From NCBI GenBank assembly GCA_902778455.1, contig CACYXR010000014.1:31999-95998 (forward strand): a stretch of DNA of 64,000 nucleotides. Direction: 5' to 3'. Position 1 is the first letter of the stretch. Every line of letters starts with the position of its first letter. Positions 26,461 to 35,667 of this stretch are shown piece after piece. Below the pieces are notes generated by a model. The model searched no databases, was not told the DNA's origin, and saw only the letters and a program-made list of their open reading frames with translations. Origin of the DNA: an uncultured Selenomonadaceae bacterium (lineage in GTDB: Bacteria > Bacillota > Negativicutes > Selenomonadales > Selenomonadaceae). The translations under genes and the position numbers were made by a program.

Positions 26461-26910
26461 CTATTCCTTCCGCCAAAATTCACTGAGTTTTTTCCCTTCG
26501 CAGGTCGCCTGCATTCCGTCCTTTTCATCCGAGACCAGACCGTAAGAGGCCGCCGTAACGGTAAGAGATTTGCCGTCCTTGAGCCTGCATTCCCCTTTCG
26601 GCGGCTTCACGTTGGAAATATCCAGCACATAATCGCCCAAGTCCTCGATTTTCGTCGGGTTCGTCCCCTTTTCCGTCTGATACATCACGACGGCGGCATT
26701 CAATACCTGCAGGTCGGATTGTATACGCGCCGTGTTCGCCAGCGCCACCGCATTCGTGAACCGCGGCACGGCAACCGCCGCAAGCACGCCGACAATGCTG
26801 ATGACGATCAGCATTTCCAGCAATGTGAACCCCCGCTGATTTTTCAAACTCCTTTCGACAGAAAAACGCAAAGCCTTTCCCTCCCGTCTGCGAAACATAA
26901 ACGATTCCAT
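26461..26910 (-). CDS. Type IV (competence) major pilin, GspG/ComGC-like
   Basis: 149 residues. The leader is about 27 residues and ends KNQRG, then mature FTLLEMLIVISIVGVLAAVAVPRF, the classic prepilin site with Phe1 and Glu5. A C-terminal domain of about 95 residues has two Cys (ECRL... and ATCEG) that could form a disulfide loop. The start is uncertain: ATG 26910 and ATG 26898 are both in frame and neither has a good SD. As the first pilin gene of the operon, next to the peptidase, it is the likely major subunit. Confidence 0.85.
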   Translation of the reverse strand: MESFMFRRREGKALRFSVERSLKNQRGFTLLEMLIVISIVGVLAAVAVPRFTNAVALANTARIQSDLQVLNAAVVMYQTEKGTNPTKIEDLGDYVLDISNVKPPKGECRLKDGKSLTVTAASYGLVSDEKDGMQATCEGKKLSEFWRKE

Positions 26911-26921
26911 CTATATCTATT

Positions 26922-28133
26922 CTACATAAACGCCGTCATGCTGTCCAGAAGCGGCAGCACCGTCGAGAAAATGATGAAGCCTACGACGCTGCCGAGGATC
27001 AGCAGTGCCAGCGGCGGCATCAGCACGCGGACGCGCTCCGCGCGGGTGTCCAGATCGAGACGGCAATAGGCGGCAATCTTCGCCAGCATGCCCTCCAATT
27101 CCCCCGCCGTTTCCCCTGTCGCCAAAAGCTCCAAATGCATCGGCGAGAAAATTTTGCTCCCGCGCAGAGCCGTCGAAAGCGGATAACCTTTCTGCACCTC
27201 GGAATGGGCCCGCCGGAGCCCCTGCCGGAGAAACGCGTTTTCCGTGACGCCCTGCACGATCGAAAGCGCCTGATCGATAACCATTCCGCTGGAGAGCAGC
27301 ACGGAAAGCGTACCCGCGAGGCTCGTCCGTTCGGCGGAAAGAATCAGATCCCCGAAAACCGGACAGTGCACCAGCCCCCGATCGGCTCGGACGCGGAACG
27401 CGTCTTTTCGTCGGTATAGCCAAATCACACACCCCACCGACGCGGCTGCCGCGAGCAAAAGCAACAGGCCATAGTCGCCAAGGAAATCGCAGGCGCCGAG
27501 CAAGAAACGCGTCGGAAGCGGAAGCTCAATCGAAAGGGAGCGGAACATCGACACGAACACGGGAAACACGAACATCAGCAAAAAACCCGCGGCCATCGCC
27601 ACCGCCGCCGCCAAAACGCACGGATACATCATCAGCGTCAACATTTTTTCCCTTGCGGCGTAATCCGATTCCAGCGAATCCGCCAACCGCTCCAAGAGAA
27701 TATCGAGGCTGCCGCTCCTTTCCCCGGCGTCGACAAGTGCCGTAATCCTCGGCGCGAAAACCTGCGGCCATTGCCCCATCGCCTCGGACAGCCGCTCGCC
27801 GTCGGACACCGCGCGATAAAGCCCCTTCAGGACTTGCCCTCCCGCGCCCTTTGTCTCCTGCTCCGAAAGCACGCGAAGCGCCTCGCCGATAGTCACGCCC
27901 GCCGAAAGCATCACCGCGAGCCGGCGGCAGAGCAGCACCGGAAACCTGCGGTCCGGCAATGCCTCTAAATGCCACGTCATACGCGCGGGCCGAAGCCGTA
28001 CCACAAAAAGACCGCCCTCGGAAAGCCGCTTTGCGGCTTCCCGCTTCGAAGCTGCCCGAAGCCTTCCCCGGCGCATACGTCCGGCGGCGTCGCGCGCCTT
28101 GTAGTCGTATTCGGTCATCGTGCTCGCGCTCAT
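26922..28133 (-). CDS. pilC: Type IV pilus / type II secretion inner-membrane platform protein
   Basis: 403 residues. Two GspF domains, each with helix pairs (for example MLTLMMYPCVLAAAVAMAAGFLL and the C-terminal ALLILGSVVGFIIFSTVLPLL), follow an N-terminal FKYxAxD-like start (TEYDYKARDAAGRMRRGRLRA). It anchors the assembly ATPases. ATG 28133 overlaps the pilT stop (ATGA); MTEYDYKARD at 28118 is a possible alternative start. Confidence 0.93.
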   Translation of the reverse strand: MSASTMTEYDYKARDAAGRMRRGRLRAASKREAAKRLSEGGLFVVRLRPARMTWHLEALPDRRFPVLLCRRLAVMLSAGVTIGEALRVLSEQETKGAGGQVLKGLYRAVSDGERLSEAMGQWPQVFAPRITALVDAGERSGSLDILLERLADSLESDYAAREKMLTLMMYPCVLAAAVAMAAGFLLMFVFPVFVSMFRSLSIELPLPTRFLLGACDFLGDYGLLLLLAAAASVGCVIWLYRRKDAFRVRADRGLVHCPVFGDLILSAERTSLAGTLSVLLSSGMVIDQALSIVQGVTENAFLRQGLRRAHSEVQKGYPLSTALRGSKIFSPMHLELLATGETAGELEGMLAKIAAYCRLDLDTRAERVRVLMPPLALLILGSVVGFIIFSTVLPLLDSMTAFM

Positions 28134-29182
28134 CGCAATTTCTCAAACCGGCGCGCCGTTTCCGCGTCGATTTTCCCCGCCGCCCGCAATCGCTCGACGT
28201 CCTGCCCCATCGTCTGCATCCCGCAGGACGCGCCGGACATGATGCAGGACGCCAACTGCTCCGGCTTGCCCGCGCGAATCAGATGGCGCACCGCGTCTGT
28301 CGCGACGAGTACCTCCGACGCCAGGACGCGCCCGCCGTTCACCGCCGGCAAAAGCTCCTGCGAAATCATCGCCTCCAAAACGGCGGCAAGCTGCGCGCGG
28401 ATTTCCTGCTGCTGCGCCGCAGGGAAAAAGCTCTCGATCCGATGCACAGCCTCGGCGGCGGAACGCGTATGAAGACTGGCCAACACCAGCTGTCCCGTCT
28501 CCGCCGCGCTGAGAGCCGCCTGTACCGCATCCGCGTCGCGCAGCTCCCCTACCAGCAAGATATCGGGATCCTCCCGAAGCGCGCTTCGGATCGCGCCGCC
28601 GAAGGACACGAAATGCGTGCCGATTTCCCGTTGACTGATCAGGCTTTTCCCCGACGCATAGACATACTCGATAGGGTCTTCCAGCGAAATCACGCGCGCC
28701 GCGCGCATTTGGGAAATCTGATTGAGAAACGCCGCCAGCGTCGTCGTCTTCCCGGCGCCCGTCTTTCCCGAGACGAGCACCAGGCCGGAGCGGAGCGGCA
28801 AAAGCCGCCGAAAGACAGGGGGGACGCCCAGCGACTCCAGCGAAGGTATGCGCTCCGGCACAAGCCGTATCGAAAGCGCCGTACCGCCCCGCGCCGCAAA
28901 ACCGTGGACGCGCAGCCGCAGCCGAAGCGCCGCATCCTCCCGCGCGAAATCAATCTCTCCCCGCGTCCGGAACTTTTCCCCTTGCTCTGTCGTCATCCAC
29001 GACGAAAGGAGCAGCGAGATTTCCCGTTCCGTCGGCGCGTTTTCCGTTTCCGCAGCATGCATGAGAGCGCCGTTCACACGAAAAAAGGCAGGCGCGCCCG
29101 GCGCAAGATGGATATCCGACGCGCCCTCCTGAACCGCACGATCGAGAAGTCCGCGCCACGCCTGTTCGTCAAAGCCCCCCAT
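28130..29182 (-). CDS. pilT: Pilus retraction ATPase PilT
   Basis: 350 residues from ATG 29182 behind AGGAGAGTGG, overlapping the pilB-like gene by 14 bp. The N-terminal GASDIHLAPGAPAFFRVNGAL is the PilT PAS-like domain; the RecA fold has SGKTGAGKTTTLAAFL (Walker A), SLEDPIEYVY, DPDILLVGELRD (Walker B) and ASLHTRSAAEAVHRI. The usual C-terminal AIRNLIRE motif appears as AVRHLIRAGKPEQL. Retraction pulls the pilus, and bound DNA, inward. Confidence 0.93.
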   Translation of the reverse strand: MGGFDEQAWRGLLDRAVQEGASDIHLAPGAPAFFRVNGALMHAAETENAPTEREISLLLSSWMTTEQGEKFRTRGEIDFAREDAALRLRLRVHGFAARGGTALSIRLVPERIPSLESLGVPPVFRRLLPLRSGLVLVSGKTGAGKTTTLAAFLNQISQMRAARVISLEDPIEYVYASGKSLISQREIGTHFVSFGGAIRSALREDPDILLVGELRDADAVQAALSAAETGQLVLASLHTRSAAEAVHRIESFFPAAQQQEIRAQLAAVLEAMISQELLPAVNGGRVLASEVLVATDAVRHLIRAGKPEQLASCIMSGASCGMQTMGQDVERLRAAGKIDAETARRFEKLR

Positions 29183-30431
29183 ACACCACTCTCCTGACTT
29201 CGGCAAGGGATGTGTGCCCCGCCGCCGCTTTTTGGATGCCGTCCTCTGCCAAGGAAACCATCCCCGCCTGTTTCGCCAGCGCTTCCATATTGTCGCTCCC
29301 CTGCGCAATAGCGCGCTGGATAGAGACATCCACCGGCAGCAGCTCATGGATCGCCATGCGTCCCTGATAGCCGCTGCCGAGGCATGCTTTGCAGCCCCGC
29401 GCCCGGAAGAAACGCCGCTTTTCGTAACCGTGCGCCGCGAGGAACCGCGATTCCTCCTCATCCGCGTCATATTCTTCCCTGCACTCGGGACAAAGCCGCC
29501 GCACCAATCGCTGCGCCATGATGCCGAGCAATGACGCCGCCAAAAGATACGGCTTCACCCCCATGTCGATCATACGGTAGATCGCGCCCGTCGCGCTTCC
29601 CGTATGCAGCGTCGAGAACAGCAGCCGTCCCGTCATCGCCGCGCGAACCGCGATTTCCGCCGTCTCCTCGTCGCGAATCTCCCCTACCATGCCGACGTCA
29701 AAATCCTGCCGCATCAGCGAACGGACGCCCCGGGCAAAGGTCATCTTCGTCTCGGCGCTCACCTGGATCTGGTTGACGCCGGGCAGGAAATACTCGACGG
29801 GATCTTCGATTGTCACAATGTTTTTCTCGGCCGAATTCAACTCACTCAACGCCGCATAAAGCGAAGTGGTTTTCCCTGAATTTACCGGCCCGGTTGTAAG
29901 GACAAGGCCTGACGGGCGATGCATCCATTCGTCGAACAGGCGGCGATTCTTCGGCGAGAATGCGAGCTCATCCAAATGCAGGAGTCGCCGCGCGCCGCTC
30001 AAAAGCCTGAGCACCGCCGTCTCTCCCAACAGCACCGGCATCGTCGAGACACGGATGTCGACCGCAGAATCCCCTTCCCCGAAAGCAATCCTTCCGTCCT
30101 GGGGCAGTCTTCGCTCCGTCGTGTCCAGCTTCGCCATGATCTTGATCCGCGAAAGCAGGACGTCCTTCAGCCGGAGCGGCAATCCGCCGTACATATCGCG
30201 GAGCACGCCGTCGATCCGATAACGGACGCGCAGACGTTCCTTCATCGGCTCGATATGGACGTCGCTGGCATTCTGCAAAATTGCCTGATGAATGATCTTG
30301 TCCGCCAGCGCCACCACCGGCGCCGCCTTTACCGACGGAAGCGCCGTCTCCGCGCCGCGCCCGTTCTGCGACAATCCGCGCACAGCCTGTTCCGCCAAAG
30401 CCGCGATTGTGTTTTCTTCCGCCCGTCCCAT
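29169..30431 (-). CDS. pilB: Pilus assembly ATPase PilB/GspE
   Basis: 420 residues; ATG 30431 shares a base with the aroE stop (TGATG). It is short: the N-terminal MshEN-type domain is missing. Present are NASDVHIEP, GPVNSGKTTSLYAAL (Walker A with a Val-Asn insert where Thr-Gly is usual), NIVTIEDPVEYFLPGVNQIQV, EIRDEETAEIAVRAAMTGRLLFSTLHTG and the zinc tetracysteine CPEC...CKAC. It powers pilus extension. Missing MshEN domain means it is unlikely to be regulated by direct c-di-GMP binding, notable given the many c-di-GMP genes nearby. Confidence 0.92.
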   Translation of the reverse strand: MGRAEENTIAALAEQAVRGLSQNGRGAETALPSVKAAPVVALADKIIHQAILQNASDVHIEPMKERLRVRYRIDGVLRDMYGGLPLRLKDVLLSRIKIMAKLDTTERRLPQDGRIAFGEGDSAVDIRVSTMPVLLGETAVLRLLSGARRLLHLDELAFSPKNRRLFDEWMHRPSGLVLTTGPVNSGKTTSLYAALSELNSAEKNIVTIEDPVEYFLPGVNQIQVSAETKMTFARGVRSLMRQDFDVGMVGEIRDEETAEIAVRAAMTGRLLFSTLHTGSATGAIYRMIDMGVKPYLLAASLLGIMAQRLVRRLCPECREEYDADEEESRFLAAHGYEKRRFFRARGCKACLGSGYQGRMAIHELLPVDVSIQRAIAQGSDNMEALAKQAGMVSLAEDGIQKAAAGHTSLAEVRRVVYGGL

Positions 30432-31276
30432 CAACGCGCCAGCGCCTCCAGAAGCGCCTGTTCCATCGCGCCTTCGTCCGGCCGGACGCCCGTCCAAAGC
30501 GAAAGCGCTTCCGCGCCCTGCCCTACCAGCATCGCCACGCCGTTCGTCACGCGATGGCCGTGCGCTTTCGCTTCGCGCAAGAACCGCGTGCAGCCCGGCG
30601 TATAGATAATATCGTAAACGAAAGCTTCATCGCGAACGCGCTCCCAGTCCACCGGCGGCATTTCTTCCGTCTTCGGGGTCATGCCGAGGGGCGTCGTATT
30701 CACGAGGATATCCGCGGCCGCCAGCGCTCCCGCAAAAGCGTCGCAGTCCCACGGCAGGATCTCTGCGTCCCCCGCAAAATCCGAAAGTGCTTCTTTCGCC
30801 TTCGGCGCGTTTCGCACGCCGACGACGACATCGGACGCGCCTTCCCGGAGCAGCCCCCAAAGCACCGCCCGTGCCGCGCCTCCCGCGCCGAGGACAACCG
30901 CACGGTTCCCCCGCACGGCCACTCCGTGCCGCGAGAGACCGCGCAAAAATCCGGTCACGTCGGTATTGTGCCCCGACAGCCGCCCGTTGTCATTGACCAC
31001 GGTATTGACCGCGCCGATCCGCCGCGCGTCCTCGTCCACCTCGTCGAGCAATTCCATAACGGCGGACTTGTGCGGGATTGTCACGTTGAAGCCCCGAAAG
31101 CCGAGACTGCGAAGCCCCTCCGCCGCCGCTGGGAGCGCCTCCGGGCGCACGGGCATCGCGATATAGGCGTAGTCCAGCCCCGCCGCACGGATAGCCGCCG
31201 CCTGCATCGCGGGCGAAAGCGAATGGGCAATCGGCCAGCCGATGACGCCCAGATTTTTCGTCGTTCCCGAAACCAT
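30431..31276 (-). CDS. aroE: Shikimate dehydrogenase
   Basis: 281 residues. The substrate residues are in SLSPAMQAAA, NVTIPHK and GHNTDVTGF; the NADP-binding site is VVLGAGGAARAVLWGL. It reduces 3-dehydroshikimate to shikimate in aromatic amino acid synthesis. It sits between comM and pilB with one shared base to pilB, so a housekeeping gene is the lead-in to the pilus genes. Confidence 0.95.
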   Translation of the reverse strand: MVSGTTKNLGVIGWPIAHSLSPAMQAAAIRAAGLDYAYIAMPVRPEALPAAAEGLRSLGFRGFNVTIPHKSAVMELLDEVDEDARRIGAVNTVVNDNGRLSGHNTDVTGFLRGLSRHGVAVRGNRAVVLGAGGAARAVLWGLLREGASDVVVGVRNAPKAKEALSDFAGDAEILPWDCDAFAGALAAADILVNTTPLGMTPKTEEMPPVDWERVRDEAFVYDIIYTPGCTRFLREAKAHGHRVTNGVAMLVGQGAEALSLWTGVRPDEGAMEQALLEALAR

Positions 31277-31311
31277 GTTACCGTCCTTTCATTATCCCAA
31301 TTCTCGCGCCG

Positions 31312-32844
31312 TCATTCCGCGCTCATCCCCACGTCGTTCCGCATCTGGATGGCCTCGCCGACGTGCTTTGCCCCTATATCTTTCGCGCCCTCCAAATCGG
31401 CAATCGTCCGTGCCACCTTGATAATCCTGTCATAGGAACGCGCCGACAAGCCCATTTTCCTGAACGCCATTTCCAAAAGGCTCTGCGCATCGTTTCCCAG
31501 CGGGCATTGCTCTTTCAGCATGGCATGGTTCATCTGGGAATTGGTGAAAATGCCGGTTCCCCTGAAACGCGCAAGCTGGACATTTCTCGCCGCGACTACC
31601 CGCTTCCGAATGGATTCGGAGCTTTCCGCCTTGCTTTGGGAACTCAGATCCTTGTACTCCACTTGCGGGACGCGAATATGTATATCAATGCGATCCAGGA
31701 GCGGCCCGGAGATTTTGCTTTGATACCGTTTTATCTCCTGCGGCGTGCATGTGCACTTGTGAACGCCGTCCGAAATCCCGAGATTTCCGCACGGGCAGCT
31801 GTTCGCGGCTGTCAGGAGGATGAAGTTCGCAGGAAACGTCAATGTGGCGTTCACCCTGGAAATGGTCACCTTCCTGTCCTCCAGCGGCTGGCGCAATACC
31901 TCCAGCGTCGCCTTGTTGAACTCCGGCACTTCGTCCAGGAACAATACCCCGTGCTGCGCCAGCGTAACCTCCCCCGGGCGCGGATATGTGCCGCCGCCGA
32001 TGAGCGCCGTCGTCGACGCCGTATGATGCGGGCTGCGGAACGGACGTTTTCGTATCAGGCCGCCGCCCGGAGGAAGAAGCCCCGCGATGCTGTATATCTT
32101 CGTGACCTCCAGCGCCTCCTGCGTGGTGAGGTCCGGGAGGATCGAGTTCATCCTCCGCGCCAGCATGGTCTTGCCGGATCCGGGAGCGCCGCTCATCAAT
32201 ACATTGTGCCCTCCGGCTGCGGCGATTTCCAATGCGCGCTTTGCCTGGAACTGCCCCTGCACATCGGCAAAGTCATCGGCGAAAGCATCTTCTTCCGGTT
32301 CTTCGATATTTGGCTTCGCTGGAGACAGTTCCGCTCTTCCCGAGAGATAATCCACTAACTCCCGAAGATTGTCCACGGCATAGACCGTCAGTCCGTCCAC
32401 CAGGAGAGCCTCGTTGGCGTTGTGCCGGGAAGTGAAGATTTCCTTGAATCCCATCTCCCGCGCTTTCACCGCCATCGGCAGAATCCCGTTCACACCGCGA
32501 AGCTCCCCTTCCAAAGAAAGCTCCGCTGAAAAAAGCCGTCCCTCCAAAGACGCCTGTGGAAGAACGGCATAAGCCGCGAGAAGCCCCACGGCAATGGGAA
32601 GATCGAGACCCGGATTGTCTTTCCTGAGATTGGCGGGAGCCAGGTTGACCGTCACCTTCTCCGCCTTGAGCTTCACGCCGGAATTCTTGATGGCAGTCCT
32701 CACCCGCTCCTTCGCTTCTTTTACCGAAGCATCGGGAAGTCCAACGATGTCAAAAGCCGGCAGCCCGTTGGCACAGTCCACCTCCACATCAATCATTACG
32801 CCGTCCACGCCCAAAGTGGTCGCGCCATGAGATTTCGCGAACAA
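31312..32844 (-). CDS. comM: ComM/YifB-family AAA+ helicase
   Basis: 510 residues with a TTG start at 32844 behind GGGAGGGGG. The N-terminal Lon-protease-like fold (DIVGLPDASVKEAKERVRTAI) is followed by a Mg-chelatase AAA+ core with GAPGSGKTMLARR (Walker A) and GVLFLDEVPEF (Walker B), and a C-terminal helical domain with the CPCGNLG...CTC cysteines. ComM aids branch migration of incoming DNA in natural transformation. It is first in the transcription unit aroE-pilB-pilT-pilC, which supports a DNA-uptake role for the pilus. Confidence 0.94.
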   Translation of the reverse strand: MFAKSHGATTLGVDGVMIDVEVDCANGLPAFDIVGLPDASVKEAKERVRTAIKNSGVKLKAEKVTVNLAPANLRKDNPGLDLPIAVGLLAAYAVLPQASLEGRLFSAELSLEGELRGVNGILPMAVKAREMGFKEIFTSRHNANEALLVDGLTVYAVDNLRELVDYLSGRAELSPAKPNIEEPEEDAFADDFADVQGQFQAKRALEIAAAGGHNVLMSGAPGSGKTMLARRMNSILPDLTTQEALEVTKIYSIAGLLPPGGGLIRKRPFRSPHHTASTTALIGGGTYPRPGEVTLAQHGVLFLDEVPEFNKATLEVLRQPLEDRKVTISRVNATLTFPANFILLTAANSCPCGNLGISDGVHKCTCTPQEIKRYQSKISGPLLDRIDIHIRVPQVEYKDLSSQSKAESSESIRKRVVAARNVQLARFRGTGIFTNSQMNHAMLKEQCPLGNDAQSLLEMAFRKMGLSARSYDRIIKVARTIADLEGAKDIGAKHVGEAIQMRNDVGMSAE

Positions 32845-32877
32845 TGCGCCGCCCCCTCCCTAAAACAAACTGCTGTT

Positions 32878-32906
32878 ATTATACATGAAAAATCGGCTAA
32901 CGTAAA
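32878..32906 (-). promoter_or_regulatory. Promoter of the comM-aroE-pilus operon
   Basis: Minus-strand TTTACG, 17-bp spacer ending in TG, then TATAAT, 35 bp before the TTG start of comM. It is placed immediately after the terminator of the HD-GYP gene. Confidence 0.7.
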
Positions 32907-32936
32907 GAAAAAGCCCGAAGGGAATCTCCCTTCGGA
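32907..32936 (-). terminator. Terminator after the HD-GYP gene
   Basis: CCGAAGGGA pairs with TCCCTTCGG around GAT, followed on the minus strand by GCTTTTTCTTT. Confidence 0.85.
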
Positions 32937-32973
32937 CCCGATGAATTCTCGTTTAGCTGACGAAAGCCTCCTG

Positions 32974-34494
32974 CTACCGGTCGCGCATCCGATAATCATG
33001 GTCCTCGTCGATCATCTGCAGCATGACGTCCGCAAAGGCCGGATCGAACTGCGTGCCCTTCCCCTTTTCGATTTCCTGCTTGACGACAGCTTGCGGAAGC
33101 GCGTCCCTGTAGCTGCGGCGGCTGGTCATGGCATCGTAGGCGTCCGCCACCGCGATAATTCTCGCTTCTTCCGGGATATCGTTTTTCGATATCCGGTCCG
33201 GATAGCCGGAGCCGTCAAAGCGTTCGTGGTGCCAGCGGGCGCCCATGGCCAGCCTTGCCAGCTCCTTTGTTTTGCAGAGGATGTGCCAGCCGATATCCGG
33301 GTGCCTCTTGATCAGGGAAAACTCCTCGTCCGTCAGTTTTCCCGGCTTGTTGATCACGGCGTCCGGTATGCCGATTTTTCCCACATCATGCAAAAGCCCC
33401 ATCATATAGAGCTCATCCTGCTGCTTTTCGGAGTACCCGTACCGCCTGCCGATTTCCCTGGCGTAATTGGCTACCCTGTCGGAGTGCCCCTTTGTATAGG
33501 AGTCCTTTGCGTCAATGGCCTCGGCGATCGCCTCGACCGCGTGGATGCTCAACTGGGCAATCTGCTCCTGTTTCCGGTTCAGCTGGCGCATGATATAGAG
33601 CAGGACGGAAACGGCCAGCAGCACCACGACGATCGTACCCATCAGCATATACCGCAGTTGGCTGAATTCGGACGTCGCGTCGAACACGGACAGGCAGAGC
33701 CAGTCGTTTGCCACCGATACCGTATAAACAATGTAATCCGCGCCGTCGAACCGCAGCGAGAAGACCTTTTTGCCGGATGTCCGCAGTTCGTTTACCAGCG
33801 CGTTGCCAAGCGTCCCACTTTCCGAGATATAGCTTTTCCCGATTTCCGCCCTGTCGGAATGCGCGATGACCCGGTATTTTCTGTCGAGAACGACGGTAAT
33901 CCCCGGATGTTCCTGCGCGGATATTTTCTCCGTGATTGCCTGCAGGCGATCCATGGAATAATCGATCGCCGCGACGCTCTTGGCATCGCAAAGCGTCTTG
34001 GAAAACGTAATCATGGTTTTGTGCGTTTGCACGTCGACATAAGGATCGACCACAGCCACACGTCCCACGTTTGCCCGCGCGTCAATATACCAAGGACGCT
34101 CCGTGGGGACATAATCAGCGTCGGGCAGCCATTCGGTTCCGTCGAGATACTCGCCTCGGATGTAGCCGTACAATCCCGTGGTATCCAGAGTGGAGTTCAG
34201 CACGGCGTCGGATTGGTTGACCAGGAAGCCGCGTATTTCCGCCTGCGACTTCCCGGCCCTGATCATGCTGTCCAGCGTATAGCACACCAAATTCATCGTC
34301 ACGACGCCCTGGGAGAGATATTGGTCGATCTGCTCCGCCGACGTCATCGCGTTCAGCTCGCCGGCTTTCGTGATCCTTTCGCGCGTCTCGGAAAGCAGCA
34401 TGAAATAATAGGCAAGGATGATGCTTACGAAAAAAAGAATGACAAGCCCCGATATTGCGACGCCATGTAAAGAGAATTGCCTGTTGCGATTCAT
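32974..34494 (-). CDS. Cache-sensor HD-GYP cyclic-di-GMP phosphodiesterase
   Basis: 506 residues from ATG 34494 (MNRNRQFSLHG) with GAGGCGGGAA upstream. An N-terminal membrane helix (VAISGLVILFFVSIILAYYFML), a double-Cache extracellular sensor (with VPTERPWYIDARA and DPYVD typical of dCache), a second helix (YMLMGTIVVVLLAVSVLLY) and a C-terminal HD-GYP domain with HDVGKIGIPDAVINK and HHERFDGSGYP. It should bind a small extracellular ligand and hydrolyse c-di-GMP. It follows a solute-binding lipoprotein gene by 24 bp, which may deliver the ligand. Confidence 0.93.
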   Translation of the reverse strand: MNRNRQFSLHGVAISGLVILFFVSIILAYYFMLLSETRERITKAGELNAMTSAEQIDQYLSQGVVTMNLVCYTLDSMIRAGKSQAEIRGFLVNQSDAVLNSTLDTTGLYGYIRGEYLDGTEWLPDADYVPTERPWYIDARANVGRVAVVDPYVDVQTHKTMITFSKTLCDAKSVAAIDYSMDRLQAITEKISAQEHPGITVVLDRKYRVIAHSDRAEIGKSYISESGTLGNALVNELRTSGKKVFSLRFDGADYIVYTVSVANDWLCLSVFDATSEFSQLRYMLMGTIVVVLLAVSVLLYIMRQLNRKQEQIAQLSIHAVEAIAEAIDAKDSYTKGHSDRVANYAREIGRRYGYSEKQQDELYMMGLLHDVGKIGIPDAVINKPGKLTDEEFSLIKRHPDIGWHILCKTKELARLAMGARWHHERFDGSGYPDRISKNDIPEEARIIAVADAYDAMTSRRSYRDALPQAVVKQEIEKGKGTQFDPAFADVMLQMIDEDHDYRMRDR

Positions 34495-34518
34495 TTTTCC
34501 CGCCTCAAAACTGAACAC

Positions 34519-35325
34519 TTACTTCACAATGGTAATGTCGCTGCCGAACCACTTCTTCGATATTTTTCCGAGCGTCCCATCCGCTTTCATATCGCTGATG
34601 ATCGCCTGCACTTTGTCCCGCAGCTTCTGGTCGCCTTTCCGGAAACCGATGGCGTATTTCTCCTCGCCAAGGCTGCTGGGAAGGACAAAGAACTGCTTGT
34701 CGCTTGAAAAAATGTAGTAATACGCGACCACAGAATCCATGAGAGCGGCGTCCACACCTCCCTGTTCCAGTTGCCGCAGGAGCGTCAGATTGTCCTCGAA
34801 CGACACGACGGACACTTTCGAAGCTAGATTGGAGGCTTCAAGCGCGTCCAGCGCCGTTGCGCCGGACTGGACGCCGACCGTCTTGCCCGCGAGGTTCTGC
34901 ATTCCTTTCGCGTCGCTGCCGGCTGAAACCACAAAAATCAGCTCGTTTTTCATATACGGCTCGGAGAAATTCATCGTCTTGGAACGTTCGGGTGTTACGG
35001 ACAAGCCGTTCCAAATGCAGTCAATCGTCCCGTCGTTCAATCTTTCCTCTTTGGCGTCCCAGTCGATGCCCCGCTTGACCAGCGTCACGCCGAGCCTGCT
35101 GCAGACCTCCTGCGCCACATCGATATCAAAGCCCGTGATTTCTCCCGCTTCGTCGGCAAACCCCATCGGCGGGAATCCGACGTCAAGGCCGAGGACAAAC
35201 TGCCTGGCGTCAAGTACCTTCTGCAAGGAAGTATCGCTTTGGGGGGCGTCCGTTTTCCCGCCGCAGCCTGCCAGCAAGAAAAGCACAGCGGAAATACAGA
35301 GAAGCATCGCGAGCATTTTTTTCAT
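34519..35325 (-). CDS. Amino-acid-type extracellular solute-binding lipoprotein (SBP_bac_3)
   Basis: 268 residues with a lipobox LLAGC at residues 17-21. The family-3 binding protein fold is seen in VLGLDVGFPPMGF, GFDIDVAQEVCSRLG, GLSVTPERSKTMNFSEPYM and GKTVGVQSGATALDAL, all typical of polar amino acid receptors. No permease or ATPase gene accompanies it; the neighbour is the Cache-HD-GYP gene. It may be a sensing receptor feeding the phosphodiesterase, or serve a transporter encoded elsewhere. Confidence 0.88.
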   Translation of the reverse strand: MKKMLAMLLCISAVLFLLAGCGGKTDAPQSDTSLQKVLDARQFVLGLDVGFPPMGFADEAGEITGFDIDVAQEVCSRLGVTLVKRGIDWDAKEERLNDGTIDCIWNGLSVTPERSKTMNFSEPYMKNELIFVVSAGSDAKGMQNLAGKTVGVQSGATALDALEASNLASKVSVVSFEDNLTLLRQLEQGGVDAALMDSVVAYYYIFSSDKQFFVLPSSLGEEKYAIGFRKGDQKLRDKVQAIISDMKADGTLGKISKKWFGSDITIVK

Positions 35326-35630
35326 GGCCGTTCATTCCTCGTCAAAAAATGAAGATAGTCCCAAGTGCCCTTTAAATGACACAGCCAAGGAATCCTTGGA
35401 ATTGCAAGGACTATCACTTAATCTACCTTTTTTATATATTTTAACATTTTTCAAAGGTATATTAAAGAAATATTTTTGCCCGTAAGGAAAAAGCGTACCT
35501 CGCGATGCATCCTGTAGTTTTTCCGCCGTCGCGTTTTGCCGGTGAGTTTGGGGCTCCATCTATTGCCGCTGCACAAACCACACGCCGCCCCGAGGAAACT
35601 TCCAATATTTTCTTCCTCTCGTAAAATTTT
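35326..35630. other. Intergenic leader between divergent SBP gene and clpB
   Basis: AT-rich in 35400-35480 (likely the SBP promoter region, no clear consensus pair). No RNA gene or coding frame was recognised. The clpB operator and promoter begin at 35631. Confidence 0.5.
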
Positions 35631-35667
35631 AGTCAAAAAGTCGAAAATTTTATTTGACTTTTTGACT
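35631..35667. promoter_or_regulatory. Palindromic operator overlapping the clpB -35
   Basis: AGTCAAAAAGTCGAA and TTTGACTTTTTGACT form an inverted repeat with 14 of 15 positions matching. Each arm holds two AGTCAAA-like heptads at 8-bp period. CtsR sites are direct heptads (RGTCAAA) at 10-bp period, so this resembles CtsR binding half-sites in a different arrangement. No CIRCE element was seen. Confidence 0.6.

Noticed and set aside
35631..35667. A standard CtsR site ahead of clpB
   Set aside because: The heptads have an 8-bp period and an inverted layout, not the 10-bp direct repeat of CtsR; reported instead as an unassigned operator.
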